DNA of 64,000 nucleotides from Lachnobacterium bovis (GCF_900111325.1 NZ_FOGW01000004.1:234867-298866), one strand, 5' to 3'; positions 17,495 through 27,593 are shown, counted from the stretch's first letter. Translations and numbers: made by a program. The notes: generated from the letters alone by a model not told the origin.

Positions 17495-18652
17495 TTACTC
17501 TCTTTCTTTGGAACTTTTTTCATTTTTTTCAATAGTACCAACCGTACTGATATTACCGGCAGTATTATTATACTTATTGGTGTCTACTATATATCTGCTC
17601 TTAGAAGTATAGCCTGTTTTTAATTTAATTCTGTTACTTATTGATTCAACATTTTTTGATACTGAGTATTCTCCATCGTCATCACCAAACATATATTGAT
17701 GTAACTCTACTACATTATTAGCCAATTCGGCTGGTATAACTGTATCTTCTCCATTTATGTTCTGTGTACCAAGTTTAAATGGAAAACCTGTAGTTGATTC
17801 AATTTGATAGTCTTTTACATGACTAACCAAACTAAGCATATCCTTTGTAGAAAGTGATGTACTAATATCATTTTTAATACTATCAATCATTGTTCCAAGC
17901 TTAGCCACATTAGACATTTTGGCCTTTTCAAGCATTGCCTGCAAAACAATTCTTTGTCTTGAAGAACGTAAATAGTCATCACCTTTTAATTTACGAATTC
18001 TAGCATATGAAGTAGCCTGTGTTCCATCTAAATGTACTTTTCCAAAAGTATTCAATTTAGTAGTTTGCTTTCCTGTCATCATAACAATCTCAACCGTATA
18101 CTCGTTGATTTTATTCATTTCAGCTCTACTAATTTCTATATCAATTCCACCAAGGGCATCTATTGCTTTTACTAATGCGCCCCAATCTACTGTAATGTAA
18201 TTTTGAATATCTAAATCAAGATTAGCATTTAATGTTTTAACGGCATTCTTAACACCGCCAATAGCATATGCACTATTGGCTTTAGCTAATCTATTTTTTC
18301 CAACTAACAAATAAGTATCACGATATACCGAGATTAATTTAACTTTTTTATTGTCATTGTTAATACTAGCTATCATAATTGTGTCAGAATTACCGTTCTC
18401 ATATTGACCACTTCCGCGGTTATCTAAGCCAAATAACGCTATATTGGTATATTGTCCTTTTTGGAAAAATGAATCATCCGCAATTTCGTTATTAATTGCA
18501 ACTTCACTTTTTTTCAAACCACCATCTTGGACATGATTGAAAAAATTAACTACGTATAGCACAACTAATAAAACTATAAGTGCAAGGACTTCAAATGCAA
18601 ATATTACAAATTTATTTTTTCTTTTTCTTTTTTTCACTACTTTTTTTGACAT
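17495..18652 (-). CDS. LytR-CpsA-Psr (LCP) family wall-polymer ligase
   Basis: 385 residues from ATG 18652 (site GAGG eight bases upstream). A basic cytoplasmic start (SKKVVKKRKRKNKF) leads into one transmembrane helix, then the LCP domain: FGLDNRG, DTIMIASI, the Arg/Asp motif SVYRDTYL, and YARIRKLKGDD with RQR. LCP proteins move glycan polymers from undecaprenyl pyrophosphate to peptidoglycan. It is one of three LCP genes in the window and sits between phosphoglucomutase and the UDP-sugar pyrophosphorylase. Confidence 0.92.
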   Translation of the reverse strand: MSKKVVKKRKRKNKFVIFAFEVLALIVLLVVLYVVNFFNHVQDGGLKKSEVAINNEIADDSFFQKGQYTNIALFGLDNRGSGQYENGNSDTIMIASINNDNKKVKLISVYRDTYLLVGKNRLAKANSAYAIGGVKNAVKTLNANLDLDIQNYITVDWGALVKAIDALGGIDIEISRAEMNKINEYTVEIVMMTGKQTTKLNTFGKVHLDGTQATSYARIRKLKGDDYLRSSRQRIVLQAMLEKAKMSNVAKLGTMIDSIKNDISTSLSTKDMLSLVSHVKDYQIESTTGFPFKLGTQNINGEDTVIPAELANNVVELHQYMFGDDDGEYSVSKNVESISNRIKLKTGYTSKSRYIVDTNKYNNTAGNISTVGTIEKNEKSSKERE

Positions 18653-18706
18653 ATACTTAACCTCATTCGTTAGATAACCACACAAAAGTGACTATTTTAT
18701 TTTTTT

Positions 18707-20431
18707 TTACTGAAATAATTCATTAACAGCATTCTTCAATGAATCAAGTTTAGATTCTGCATCTTCCATAGACTCACCTTTAATACCAAAATAGAATTTA
18801 ATTTTTGGTTCTGTACCAGATGGTCTTACACAACACCAAGCATTATTTTCAAGTTCGTAGTATAAAACATTTGATTTTGGTAAACCAGTGCTTCCAACTT
18901 TACCAGTTTCCATATCTAATCTTGTATCATCTGCATAATCTCTAATTGCAAGAACTTTATAATCTCCAATTTGAGCAAATTTGCTTGTACGAGCCTTATC
19001 CATTAATTTTTTAAGCTCAGCAGCTCCATCAACACCCTTTAATGTTAGAGTTGAAAGTCCTTCTTTATAGTATCCATATTTTTCATATAAATCAATCATT
19101 GCATCCCATAAAGTTTTACCTTCATTTTTGCAGTATGCTGCTACTTCACATAGCATTGTAACAGCTGCAGGTGCATCTTTATCTCTTGCATATGTTCCAG
19201 GTAAGCATCCATAACTTTCTTCAAGACCAAAAACATAATTGTTTGATCCTGTTTCTTCAAAGTTTTTAATCTGCTCTCCGATATATTTAAATCCTGTTAA
19301 AACTTCAATTAATTTAACATTGTATGCTTTAGCAATTGCCTTAGCCATATCTGTTGTAACAATTGATTCAACTAAAGCTGGATTTTCTGGCATAATACCT
19401 AATTTTGTTTTTTCTCTTAAAATATATTCAGCAATTAACATTCCTGACATATTACCTGTAAAGCTTACATATTCACCTGTTTTTGTATCTTTACAGTATA
19501 CACCTAATCTATCTGCATCAGGATCTGTTGCTAAAACAATATCTGCATCTTTTTCTTTTGCTAATTTAAGTGCAAGTTCCCATGCTTTTGGATCTTCTGG
19601 ATTTGGATAATCAACAGTTGGGAAATTACCATCTGCTACTGCCTGTGTTGGCTCGATGTATACATTTTCAAATCCTAAATCTTTTAAAACTCTCTGTACT
19701 GACTCTAAACCAGTTCCATGGAAAGGTGTATAAACAACCTTGATATCTTTTGCAACTTTTTTAATGATTTCTGGATGAATTGACTGTTTTCTAAGTTCTG
19801 CGAAATATGGCTCATCAATTTCTTCTGCGACTGTTATATATAAACCAGCGTCCTTAGCTGCCTGTAAATCCATTGTCTTAACCTGTGAAAAATCTGTTAC
19901 CTTAGCAACTTCTGCCATTATATTAGTATCATGTGGAGGAGTAATTTGTGCACCATCTTCCCAATATACCTTATATCCATTATATTCTCTTGGATTATGA
20001 CTAGCTGTAATAACGATACCAGCTGTACATCCTAATTTACGAACTGCAAATGAAAGTTCTGGTGTTGGACGTAAGCTTGGGAATACATATGTTTTAATTC
20101 CGTTTGCTGCCAAACATAATGCCGCTTCCTGTGTAAATTCAGGCGACATAATTCTACAATCATGTGCAATCACAACGCCTTTATCCTGAGCGTTTTGTGA
20201 TAAAATATAATTTGCAAGTCCCTGTGTTGCCTGTCTTACAGTATAAATATTCATACGGTTTGTGCCTGCCCCAATTACACCTCTTAAGCCGGCTGTACCG
20301 AATTCAAGTGTACGATAAAATCTGTCCTCAATCTCAGCATTATCTCCCTCAATTGCTCTTAATTCTGCTTTTGTGTCTTCATCAAAATATGAATCTGTTA
20401 ACCATTTCTGATACTCTTTAGAAAAATCCAT
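18707..20431 (-). CDS. Phosphoglucomutase / phosphomannomutase
   Basis: 574 residues, matching the long bacterial PgcA-type enzymes. Phosphoserine loop: GIVITASHNPREYNGYKVYW begins at about residue 137. Metal site: DPDADRLGV. Sugar-binding motif: GLEESYG. Phosphate site: RPSGTEPK. It interconverts glucose-6-phosphate and glucose-1-phosphate, the entry point for the RmlA and UDP-sugar reactions encoded nearby. It is divergent from the MerR-methyltransferase gene. Confidence 0.95.
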   Translation of the reverse strand: MDFSKEYQKWLTDSYFDEDTKAELRAIEGDNAEIEDRFYRTLEFGTAGLRGVIGAGTNRMNIYTVRQATQGLANYILSQNAQDKGVVIAHDCRIMSPEFTQEAALCLAANGIKTYVFPSLRPTPELSFAVRKLGCTAGIVITASHNPREYNGYKVYWEDGAQITPPHDTNIMAEVAKVTDFSQVKTMDLQAAKDAGLYITVAEEIDEPYFAELRKQSIHPEIIKKVAKDIKVVYTPFHGTGLESVQRVLKDLGFENVYIEPTQAVADGNFPTVDYPNPEDPKAWELALKLAKEKDADIVLATDPDADRLGVYCKDTKTGEYVSFTGNMSGMLIAEYILREKTKLGIMPENPALVESIVTTDMAKAIAKAYNVKLIEVLTGFKYIGEQIKNFEETGSNNYVFGLEESYGCLPGTYARDKDAPAAVTMLCEVAAYCKNEGKTLWDAMIDLYEKYGYYKEGLSTLTLKGVDGAAELKKLMDKARTSKFAQIGDYKVLAIRDYADDTRLDMETGKVGSTGLPKSNVLYYELENNAWCCVRPSGTEPKIKFYFGIKGESMEDAESKLDSLKNAVNELFQ

Positions 20432-20537
20432 GGTGTCTGTCCTCCTACTTTTCCCTATTAAAATTATTTATCATATAAACCTTTGAGATTTAACTCAACG
20501 TGTTTATTTTATCACAGTAAACACTATTTGAAAAGTT

Positions 20538-20567
20538 TTTACTTTTTAAAATAAAAAATGTTATAAT
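20538..20567 (+). promoter_or_regulatory. Possible promoter of the MerR-methyltransferase gene
   Basis: TATAAT at 20562-20567 with a poor -35 (TTTACT, 20538-20543) 18 bases upstream. The start ATG follows 31 bases after the -10. Confidence 0.45.
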
Positions 20568-20598
20568 AAAAAATAAATTTTTTAATGAGGATAAAAAA

Positions 20599-21828
20599 AT
20601 GAATGAGGAAAATAATGTAAATATAGACTTATCAAAATATTATACATCTGGACAATTTGCCAAAATGGCAAACGTTTCAACACGCACCATCCGTTATTAT
20701 GACACCCAAAATATATTGAAACCTTCTTATATTAATAAGAATACAATGGCTCGTTATTATACAGATGAAGATTTTGCAAAATTGCAACAAATTTTATTAT
20801 TTAAATATCTTGGTTTTTCTTTAGATGAAATAAAAGAATTAACAATCAATGATCTCGATTATCATTTTTTATTAAATTCTTTAAAACTGCAATCAACATT
20901 AATCCAAGATAAAATAGAACAAATGCAACTTGTACAAAAAGCCATTTTAGACACTACTTCTGTTATTGAAAAAAACAAAAACATTGATTGGAGCCAAATG
21001 CTTAATCTAATACATTTAACTAATATGCAAACAAGTTTAAAAACTCAGTATCAAAATGCAAATAACATTACTTCAAGAATTAATTTACATCAAAAATATT
21101 CCACAAACACCGAAAAATGGTTCCCATGGATTTTTAAACATTGTAAATTTAGTCCACATGAAAAAATTCTTGAAGTCGGTTGTGGCACAGGTTCTCTTTG
21201 GTTAGAAAATTCCAATTTAATTCCATCTGATATAAATATTGTTTTATCAGATATTTCTCGTGGAATGCTTCGTGATGCACGTCGATGTTTATCGACTCTA
21301 CCTTTATCAATCAAAAAAAATATAACCTTTAAAGCTTTTGATTGTCAAAAAATACCATTTCCTGACAACACCTTTGATACTGTAATTGCTAATCATGTTC
21401 TTTTTTATTGTACAAGTTTTAAACATGCATGTTTAGAAATCAATCGTGTGTTAAAACCTAATGGCAAACTAATTTGCAGTACCTACAGTAAAAATCATAT
21501 GCATGAATTAAATGAACTTGTTAATGAATTTGATTCCCGCATAATTTTATCTGCTAATAATTTATACGAAACATTTGGTCTTGAAAATGGAAAGGATTTA
21601 TTAGACCAAACATTTATCAACACCGAAAAATTCATTTATAATGATGAGCTTGTAATTAATGCATCCGAGCCAATCATAGAATATATTTTATCTTGTCATG
21701 GCAATCAAAACCAATATATTCTAGACAATTATAAAGAATTTAGAAGCTATGTTGACTCAAAAATAAAACCTAATTTTAGAGTTACTAAAGAGGCATGTAT
21801 ATTTATTTCACATAAAAAAGAGAATTAG
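20599..21828 (+). CDS. MerR-type regulator fused to a SAM methyltransferase
   Basis: 409 residues. Residues 14-80 form a MerR winged helix (SGQFAKMANVSTRTIRYYD, then LLFKYLGFSLDEIKEL). A helical linker follows to about 150. A complete methyltransferase domain begins near 160 (RINLHQKY), with motif I ILEVGCGTGSLW at 190-201 and IPFPDNTFDTVIANHVL. The C-terminal domain may sense or modify a small molecule; no Cys or His metal site typical of metal-sensing MerR proteins is seen. ATG follows GAGGAT. The rml operon starts 153 bases downstream behind a MerR-like promoter, making it the candidate target. Confidence 0.88.
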   Translation: MNEENNVNIDLSKYYTSGQFAKMANVSTRTIRYYDTQNILKPSYINKNTMARYYTDEDFAKLQQILLFKYLGFSLDEIKELTINDLDYHFLLNSLKLQSTLIQDKIEQMQLVQKAILDTTSVIEKNKNIDWSQMLNLIHLTNMQTSLKTQYQNANNITSRINLHQKYSTNTEKWFPWIFKHCKFSPHEKILEVGCGTGSLWLENSNLIPSDINIVLSDISRGMLRDARRCLSTLPLSIKKNITFKAFDCQKIPFPDNTFDTVIANHVLFYCTSFKHACLEINRVLKPNGKLICSTYSKNHMHELNELVNEFDSRIILSANNLYETFGLENGKDLLDQTFINTEKFIYNDELVINASEPIIEYILSCHGNQNQYILDNYKEFRSYVDSKIKPNFRVTKEACIFISHKKEN

Positions 21829-21880
21829 CAGGGGTATTTTTGTGGATTTTTTACAAAATTTAATTTTTTATGTAAAAAGC

Positions 21881-21911
21881 TTGTGCATTACGTAACGTAA
21901 CCCTTTATAAT
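21881..21911 (+). promoter_or_regulatory. MerR-style promoter and operator of rmlABDC
   Basis: -35-like TTGTGC (21881-21886) and consensus TATAAT (21906-21911) are separated by 19 bases. The spacer contains a perfect dyad TTACGT-A-ACGTAA (21888-21900). An over-long spacer with an internal dyad is characteristic of MerR-activated promoters. The binding protein is inferred to be the MerR fusion encoded just upstream. Confidence 0.65.
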
Positions 21912-21981
21912 ACACTTATGGTTTAATCCATACTAATTTAGAACACAAAAAATTTATGATAAACGTTAGGAGGCAAGACAA

Positions 21982-22878
21982 TTGAAAGGAATTATTCTTG
22001 CAGGTGGATCAGGTACACGCCTTTATCCATTAACAATGGTAACATCTAAACAATTATTACCAATTTATGACAAACCAATGATTTATTATCCATTATCTGT
22101 TCTTATGAATGCAGGTATTCGTGATATCTTAATCATTTCAACACCTCAAGACACACCACGTTTTAAAGAATTATTAAAAGATGGTAGCCAATTTGGTGTA
22201 AATTTAAGTTACGCTGTACAACCTAGTCCTGATGGATTAGCACAGGCATTTATTATCGGTGAAGAATTCATCGGAGATGATTCTGTTGCTATGGTTCTTG
22301 GCGATAACATTTTCTCTGGACACGGTTTAAAACAGAGATTAAAAGCTGCTGTAGATAATGCTGAAAACGGCAAAGGTGCTACAGTATTTGGATACTATGT
22401 AGACGATCCTGAAAGATTTGGTATCGTTGAATTTGATAAGAATGGCAAAGCTATTTCTATCGAAGAAAAACCAGAAAAACCAAAGAGCAATTACTGTGTA
22501 ACAGGTTTATATTTCTATGACAATAAAGTTATTGAATATGCAAAAAACCTTAAACCATCAGCTCGTGGCGAATTAGAAATCACAGACCTTAACAGAATTT
22601 ACCTCGAAAATAACGAGTTAAACGTTGAATTATTGGGTCAAGGATTTACATGGCTTGATACAGGTACACATGAAAGCTTAGTTGATGCTACTAACTTCAT
22701 CAAGACAATTGAAACACACCAACACAGAAAAATTGCTTGTCTTGAAGAAATCGCATACTTAAACGGTTGGATTACAAGAGAAGATGTTCTTAAAGTTTAT
22801 GAAGTATTAAAGAAAAATCAATATGGACGTTATTTAATGGATGTATTAGATGGAAAATTCATTGATACAAATCATTAA
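21982..22878 (+). CDS. rmlA: Glucose-1-phosphate thymidylyltransferase
   Basis: 298 residues, the usual RmlA length. The start is TTG at 21982, eight bases after AGGAGG. The nucleotide motif LAGGSGTRLYPLT is at residues 5-17, followed by QLLPIYDKPMIYYPLS and the VLGDNIFSGHG metal/sugar region. It makes dTDP-glucose from glucose-1-phosphate and dTTP, the first step to dTDP-L-rhamnose. First gene of rmlABDC. Confidence 0.97.
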   Translation: MKGIILAGGSGTRLYPLTMVTSKQLLPIYDKPMIYYPLSVLMNAGIRDILIISTPQDTPRFKELLKDGSQFGVNLSYAVQPSPDGLAQAFIIGEEFIGDDSVAMVLGDNIFSGHGLKQRLKAAVDNAENGKGATVFGYYVDDPERFGIVEFDKNGKAISIEEKPEKPKSNYCVTGLYFYDNKVIEYAKNLKPSARGELEITDLNRIYLENNELNVELLGQGFTWLDTGTHESLVDATNFIKTIETHQHRKIACLEEIAYLNGWITREDVLKVYEVLKKNQYGRYLMDVLDGKFIDTNH

Positions 22879-22939
22879 TTTTTATATTTGTTTTTAAAAA
22901 ATTAAATTAATCAGTATTCATTATTAGGAGGATATTATA

Positions 22940-23959
22940 ATGACTATTATCGTTACTGGTGGAGCAGGTTTTATCGGAAGTAACTTTGTTTTCCACATGT
23001 TAAACAAATACCCAGATTACAGAATCATCTGTTTAGATGCACTTACATATGCAGGTAATCTTTCAACATTAGAGCCTGTTATGGATAATCCAAATTTCAG
23101 ATTTGTAAAAATCAGTATCACAGATCGTGAAGCTGTTTACAAATTATTCGAAGAAGAACATCCTGATATGGTTGTAAACTTTGCAGCTGAAAGTCACGTT
23201 GATCGTTCTATCGAAAATCCACAGGTATTCCTTGATACAAACATCATTGGTACATCTGTACTTATGGATGCTTGTCGTAAATACGGTATTGAAAGATATC
23301 ATCAGGTATCTACAGATGAAGTTTATGGTGATCTTCCACTTGATAGACCAGACTTATTCTTCACTGAAACAACACCTATTCATACATCAAGCCCATACTC
23401 TTCTTCAAAAGCTGCAGCTGATTTATTAGTTTTAGCTTACCACAGAACTTATGGACTTCCTGTATCAATCAGCCGTTGTTCAAACAACTACGGACCATAT
23501 CACTTCCCAGAAAAATTAATTCCACTTATGGTAATTAATGCACTACATGATAAACAACTTCCTGTTTATGGCGAAGGTTTAAATGTTCGTGACTGGTTAT
23601 ATGTTGAAGACCACTGTAAAGCAATCGACTTAATCATCCACAAAGGTAAAGTTGGTGAAGTATATAACGTTGGTGGACACAACGAAATGAAAAATATCGA
23701 TATCGTTAAATTAATCTGCAAAGCTTTAGATAAGCCAGAATCATTAATTACACACGTTTCTGATCGTAAAGGTCATGATATGCGTTACGCTATCGATCCA
23801 ACTAAGATTCATAATGAACTTGGTTGGTTACCAGAAACTAAATTCGAAGATGGTATCAAGAAAACTATTCAATGGTATCTTGATAACAAAGATTGGTGGG
23901 AACCAATTGTTTCTGGAGAATACCAAAACTATTATGACAAAATGTACAAAAATCGCTAA
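22940..23959 (+). CDS. rmlB: dTDP-glucose 4,6-dehydratase
   Basis: 339-residue extended short-chain dehydrogenase. NAD motif GGAGFIGSNF at residues 7-16; catalytic TDEVYGDL and YSSSKAAAD (the YxxxK pair). It forms dTDP-4-keto-6-deoxyglucose, step two of rhamnose synthesis. AGGAGGATATTATA precedes the ATG. It is 61 bases after rmlA. Confidence 0.97.
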   Translation: MTIIVTGGAGFIGSNFVFHMLNKYPDYRIICLDALTYAGNLSTLEPVMDNPNFRFVKISITDREAVYKLFEEEHPDMVVNFAAESHVDRSIENPQVFLDTNIIGTSVLMDACRKYGIERYHQVSTDEVYGDLPLDRPDLFFTETTPIHTSSPYSSSKAAADLLVLAYHRTYGLPVSISRCSNNYGPYHFPEKLIPLMVINALHDKQLPVYGEGLNVRDWLYVEDHCKAIDLIIHKGKVGEVYNVGGHNEMKNIDIVKLICKALDKPESLITHVSDRKGHDMRYAIDPTKIHNELGWLPETKFEDGIKKTIQWYLDNKDWWEPIVSGEYQNYYDKMYKNR

Positions 23960-23978
23960 TATTATTTAGCTTTTACTT

Positions 23979-24003
23979 CCTCACCATATTTATTATGGTG
24001 GGG
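23979..24003 (+). other. Intercistronic hairpin between rmlB and rmlD
   Basis: Ten-base stem CCTCACCATA/TATGGTGGGG (one G-T pair) with a 5-base loop. It lacks a T run on either side, so it is more likely an mRNA-stability or partial-attenuation element than a full terminator. Confidence 0.55.
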
Positions 24004-24035
24004 AAAAATTTTAATAAAGCAAAAAGGAGATTACA

Positions 24036-25115
24036 ATGAAAGTTCTTGTTACTGGTGTTTGTGGCCAATTAGGTCATGATGTAGTGAATGAATTATATAA
24101 ACGTAATGAAAATAACGGAACAAATTATATTTGTATTGGTTCAGATATTGCACCATCTTACTGTGGTGTAGCTGATGGTTCTGCTGTCACAACAGCAAAA
24201 TACGTTTCATTAGATATTACTGATGCCAAAGCAGTTGAAGAAGTTCTTTTAAAAGAAGATGTAGATGCAGTTGTTCACTGTGCGGCTTGGACAGCTGTTG
24301 ATTTAGCTGAAGATGAAGATAAAAAAGAGAAAGTTAAAATGGTTAACTCCATCGGTACTTTAAATCTAGTAAATGCTGTTAAAAAAATAGATTCAGCTAA
24401 AGAATCTGGTTGTAAATTTATGTATATTTCAACAGATTATGTTTTCGACGGTCAAGGATTAACTCCTTGGAATCCAGATTGTAAAGATTATGCACCACTT
24501 AATGTTTATGGTCAAACAAAACTTGATGGTGAACTTGCAGTTTCTGAAAATCTTGATAAATACTTTATCGTTCGTATTGCTTGGGTTTTCGGACGCAATG
24601 GAAAGAACTTTATCAAAACAATGCTTAGAGTCGGAAAGAATCATGATAAATTAACTGTCGTTTGTGATCAAATTGGTACACCAACATACACATACGATCT
24701 TGCTATTTTATTATGTGACATGCTTGCTACAGATAAATATGGTTATTACCATGCAACAAACTCAGAAATCACTAAAGAAGGTAACCCTGCAACATCTGAA
24801 GAAGCAAAAGCTTTAATCAATGACGATAATGCTTATACAAAAGAAGGATGTAAAGCAGGATATATCAGTTGGTTTGATTTTACAAAAGAAATCTTCCGTC
24901 AAGCTGTTGAACTTGGTCATAACGAGTATTCTACAGACAAAATTGAAGTTAAACCAGTTACAACAGAAGAATATGGAGTTTCTAAAGCTGCAAGACCTTT
25001 TAATAGCCGTCTTGATAAATCTAAACTTGTTGAAAACGATTTTAATCCACTTCCAAGTTGGCAAGATGCTGTTAAACGTTATGTTAGTGAATTAGATTTT
25101 GATAATCTTGATTAA
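24036..25115 (+). CDS. rmlD: dTDP-4-dehydrorhamnose reductase
   Basis: 359 residues; N-terminal NADPH motif GVCGQLGHDV; ISTDYVFDG; catalytic YGQTK; VRIAWVFGRNGKNF. It reduces dTDP-4-dehydrorhamnose to dTDP-L-rhamnose. The protein is about 70 residues longer than the common enzyme, with added segments near residues 35-60 and in the C-terminal third (about 245-280). Site AAAGGAG before ATG. Third gene of the operon. Confidence 0.95.
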   Translation: MKVLVTGVCGQLGHDVVNELYKRNENNGTNYICIGSDIAPSYCGVADGSAVTTAKYVSLDITDAKAVEEVLLKEDVDAVVHCAAWTAVDLAEDEDKKEKVKMVNSIGTLNLVNAVKKIDSAKESGCKFMYISTDYVFDGQGLTPWNPDCKDYAPLNVYGQTKLDGELAVSENLDKYFIVRIAWVFGRNGKNFIKTMLRVGKNHDKLTVVCDQIGTPTYTYDLAILLCDMLATDKYGYYHATNSEITKEGNPATSEEAKALINDDNAYTKEGCKAGYISWFDFTKEIFRQAVELGHNEYSTDKIEVKPVTTEEYGVSKAARPFNSRLDKSKLVENDFNPLPSWQDAVKRYVSELDFDNLD

Positions 25116-25176
25116 TCATTATAAAAATCACATAATTATTATTTAATCATAAGAATATAGAAAGAAGGATCTTAAA

Positions 25177-25788
25177 ATGGGACAAATTAAAGTAGAAAAA
25201 AATGTTGGTGGAATCGAAGGTTTATGTGTAATAACTCCAGCTGTACACGGTGATGCTAGAGGCTACTTTATGGAAACATATAATCAAAATGATATGCACG
25301 AAGCTGGTCTTGATATGGTTTTCGTTCAAGATAACCAGTCTTCTTCTACTAAAGGTGTATTACGTGGTTTACACTTCCAGAAAGAATTTCCACAGGGAAA
25401 ATTAGTACGTGCTGTTCGTGGTAACGTATTTGACGTTGCTGTTGACTTAAGAAGCAACTCAAAAACATATGGTAAATGGTTTGGTGTAGAACTTTCTGAA
25501 GAAAACAAAAAACAATTCTACATCCCAGAAGGTTTTGCTCACGGATTTTTAGTTTTATCTGATGTTGCTGAATTCTGCTACAAAGTAACAGATTTCTATC
25601 ATCCTGGCGATGAAGGCGGAATGGCTTGGAATGATCCTGAAATTGGTATTGAATGGCCACAATTAAAAGGCGAATATAACGGAACAGCTTCTGGTGAAGG
25701 ATATACACTTGAAGATGGTACACCACTTAACTTAAGTGATAAAGATCAAAAATGGCTTGGTTTAAAAGATACTTTTAAATTCAACTAA
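25177..25788 (+). CDS. rmlC: dTDP-4-dehydrorhamnose 3,5-epimerase
   Basis: 203 residues, a cupin epimerase. Motifs: DARGYFMETYN, QDNQSSSTKGVLRGLHFQ with the catalytic His, VDLRSNSKTYGKW, and FYIPEGFAHGFLVLSD. It catalyses step three of the rhamnose pathway although it is last in gene order (ABDC). A large hairpin at 25814-25863 follows. Confidence 0.97.
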   Translation: MGQIKVEKNVGGIEGLCVITPAVHGDARGYFMETYNQNDMHEAGLDMVFVQDNQSSSTKGVLRGLHFQKEFPQGKLVRAVRGNVFDVAVDLRSNSKTYGKWFGVELSEENKKQFYIPEGFAHGFLVLSDVAEFCYKVTDFYHPGDEGGMAWNDPEIGIEWPQLKGEYNGTASGEGYTLEDGTPLNLSDKDQKWLGLKDTFKFN

Positions 25789-25813
25789 TAATCATTAATA
25801 TATAAATACAAAT

Positions 25814-25863
25814 TGTCCCACCTCAAATTACTAGCTTTCTTGGCTATCTTTTGAAGTGGGACA
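25814..25863. terminator. Hairpin between convergent rmlC and the histidine kinase gene
   Basis: Arms TGTCCCACCTCAAA and TTTGAAGTGGGACA pair over 14 bases with one mismatch around a loop of about 22 bases. It lies between two genes pointing at each other and probably terminates both. Confidence 0.75.
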
Positions 25864-25892
25864 TATTTTATACCATATCTTATTTGTTCATA

Positions 25893-27593
25893 TTATTTAC
25901 TTAAATTTGAATCATGTTTTTTGGGAAGAATAATTTCAAATGCTGTTTTCCATTGATCATTTAGCCCTTCTAGCAACTCAATTGTTCCTTGATGTTGTTC
26001 TACTATCTTTTGAGCTATAGACAATCCTAATCCTGTTCCTTGCTTACTATTTCTTGATTCGTCACCTACAACAAATGGATTAAATATTGTATCTTTTAAA
26101 TGAATTGGCACACCATTTCCGTCATCAGCTAATATTATTTTTATCTTATCTCCCATCTCATACAAGCATACATATAAACATGTTCCTTTTTTGTTATGCT
26201 TAATAGAGTTTGTGATAATATTTTCAAATACTCGACTCAAACTTGTTGGATCAAAATCTGCAAAAACCTCTGTATCAGGAATATCAATTTGAATTTCAAT
26301 TCCTAATATTTCAAGTTCATTATATTTTGCGGCTATATATTCTCTCAAATATTCACAAATATCTCCATTTGAAACAACAATATTATAATCTGGATGTTCT
26401 AACTTCGAATATTCATAGAATGAATTAATTAATCCACTCAATAATTCTGCTTTATTGTTAATTGCTTCAACATACTGTCTTTGTTTATCTTTAGGTACCA
26501 TTCCATCAGCTAATGCCTTTGTATAGCCTGCAATAACCGTTATAGGTGTCTTTAAATCATGTGAAATATCTGCTAACATTTTTTGCTTTTGCTCTTCAAC
26601 AAATTTTCTTTCTTGTTCACTTCTATATAGTTTCTGAGCCATGCTATTGAAAGCACCACACATATCGACGAATTCCTGAGCACCATAATATTCAACTGGA
26701 TCGTAACTTTCGCCTTTTTCTACTTTTTTCATAGCTTTACTAATCAAATTGATAGGTCTTTCTACATTTTTTCTCATAGAAAAACTAAATGAAAGAAGTA
26801 AACCAATAAAAATCAATCCCATAATGGCTACAGTTATAATATAGACATAAAACATATTACGTGCCTTTACTCTATGAGATCTACTAACATGCAATATCAT
26901 ATATCTTTTTTCACCATACTTATTTGTAAAAATATATTTTTGTAAAAAAGTACCTTTATCATAACCAGTACAAAGTAGATTATATTCTCTCTCCGAAAGT
27001 TTATGTTTTCCGATATTATTGGCATTTGAAAAAATAACATTTCTTTTTTCATCTAAAACCATCATTAATTTTAGCTTGTCACCTTGATAGCTTCCATCAT
27101 CTTTATATTCTGCTTCATAGACCGAAATCACTAATAATTTCTTATTATCTTTCATCGTGGATGCCAGTTGAACAAAAGTATCCATTGATACATCTGGAAT
27201 AAAATCAATTGAATTTAAACTATAATTTTTTTTATGTTCTCCACTAGAATACAGACATTTTCCTTGTTCATCTAATATTTCAAAATAGCCATTTTTTCCT
27301 ATTGCCTTAGACATATCAATTGATTGATAATTTCCGTTTTTGATTTTATAATCAACACTTTGAATCGTGTGTTCAATTACATTTTGATTTTCAATTTGTC
27401 CTTCTATGCTAGTTGAAATAAAATAAGTTATACCTATCAAACAAACTACAACTACGAAAAACAAAAAAAAGTTTTTCATAATCAAAAAATAAAGACTATC
27501 GCTTATAGCTTTCTTACGATCTATATATTCTATTTTTTTTCTTTCAATTTTTATAAAAATTTTTTTCTTTAATTTTTTATTGAATATTTTCAA
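25893..27593 (-). CDS. Sensor histidine kinase
   Basis: 566 residues. A basic cytoplasmic start, TM1 (41-60), an extracytoplasmic sensing domain (about 61-247), TM2 (248-270), HAMP (about 271-325), the HisKA box with phospho-acceptor H345 (ADISHDLKTP), then the HATPase N, G1 and G2 boxes (ITNSIKHN, LADDGNGV, GTGLGLSIA). The start appears to be TTG, overlapping the response-regulator gene by 17 bases, so the pair is translationally coupled. The signal is unknown. Position between the rml and glmM/EPS genes suggests envelope control, which is inference. Confidence 0.93.
   Translation of the reverse strand: MKIFNKKLKKKIFIKIERKKIEYIDRKKAISDSLYFLIMKNFFLFFVVVVCLIGITYFISTSIEGQIENQNVIEHTIQSVDYKIKNGNYQSIDMSKAIGKNGYFEILDEQGKCLYSSGEHKKNYSLNSIDFIPDVSMDTFVQLASTMKDNKKLLVISVYEAEYKDDGSYQGDKLKLMMVLDEKRNVIFSNANNIGKHKLSEREYNLLCTGYDKGTFLQKYIFTNKYGEKRYMILHVSRSHRVKARNMFYVYIITVAIMGLIFIGLLLSFSFSMRKNVERPINLISKAMKKVEKGESYDPVEYYGAQEFVDMCGAFNSMAQKLYRSEQERKFVEEQKQKMLADISHDLKTPITVIAGYTKALADGMVPKDKQRQYVEAINNKAELLSGLINSFYEYSKLEHPDYNIVVSNGDICEYLREYIAAKYNELEILGIEIQIDIPDTEVFADFDPTSLSRVFENIITNSIKHNKKGTCLYVCLYEMGDKIKIILADDGNGVPIHLKDTIFNPFVVGDESRNSKQGTGLGLSIAQKIVEQHQGTIELLEGLNDQWKTAFEIILPKKHDSNLSK

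Noticed and set aside
20599..21828. Two separate genes (regulator and methyltransferase) joined by a sequencing error
   Set aside because: The frame is continuous through a helical linker with no internal stop or frameshift signal, and no ribosome site was seen at the domain border.
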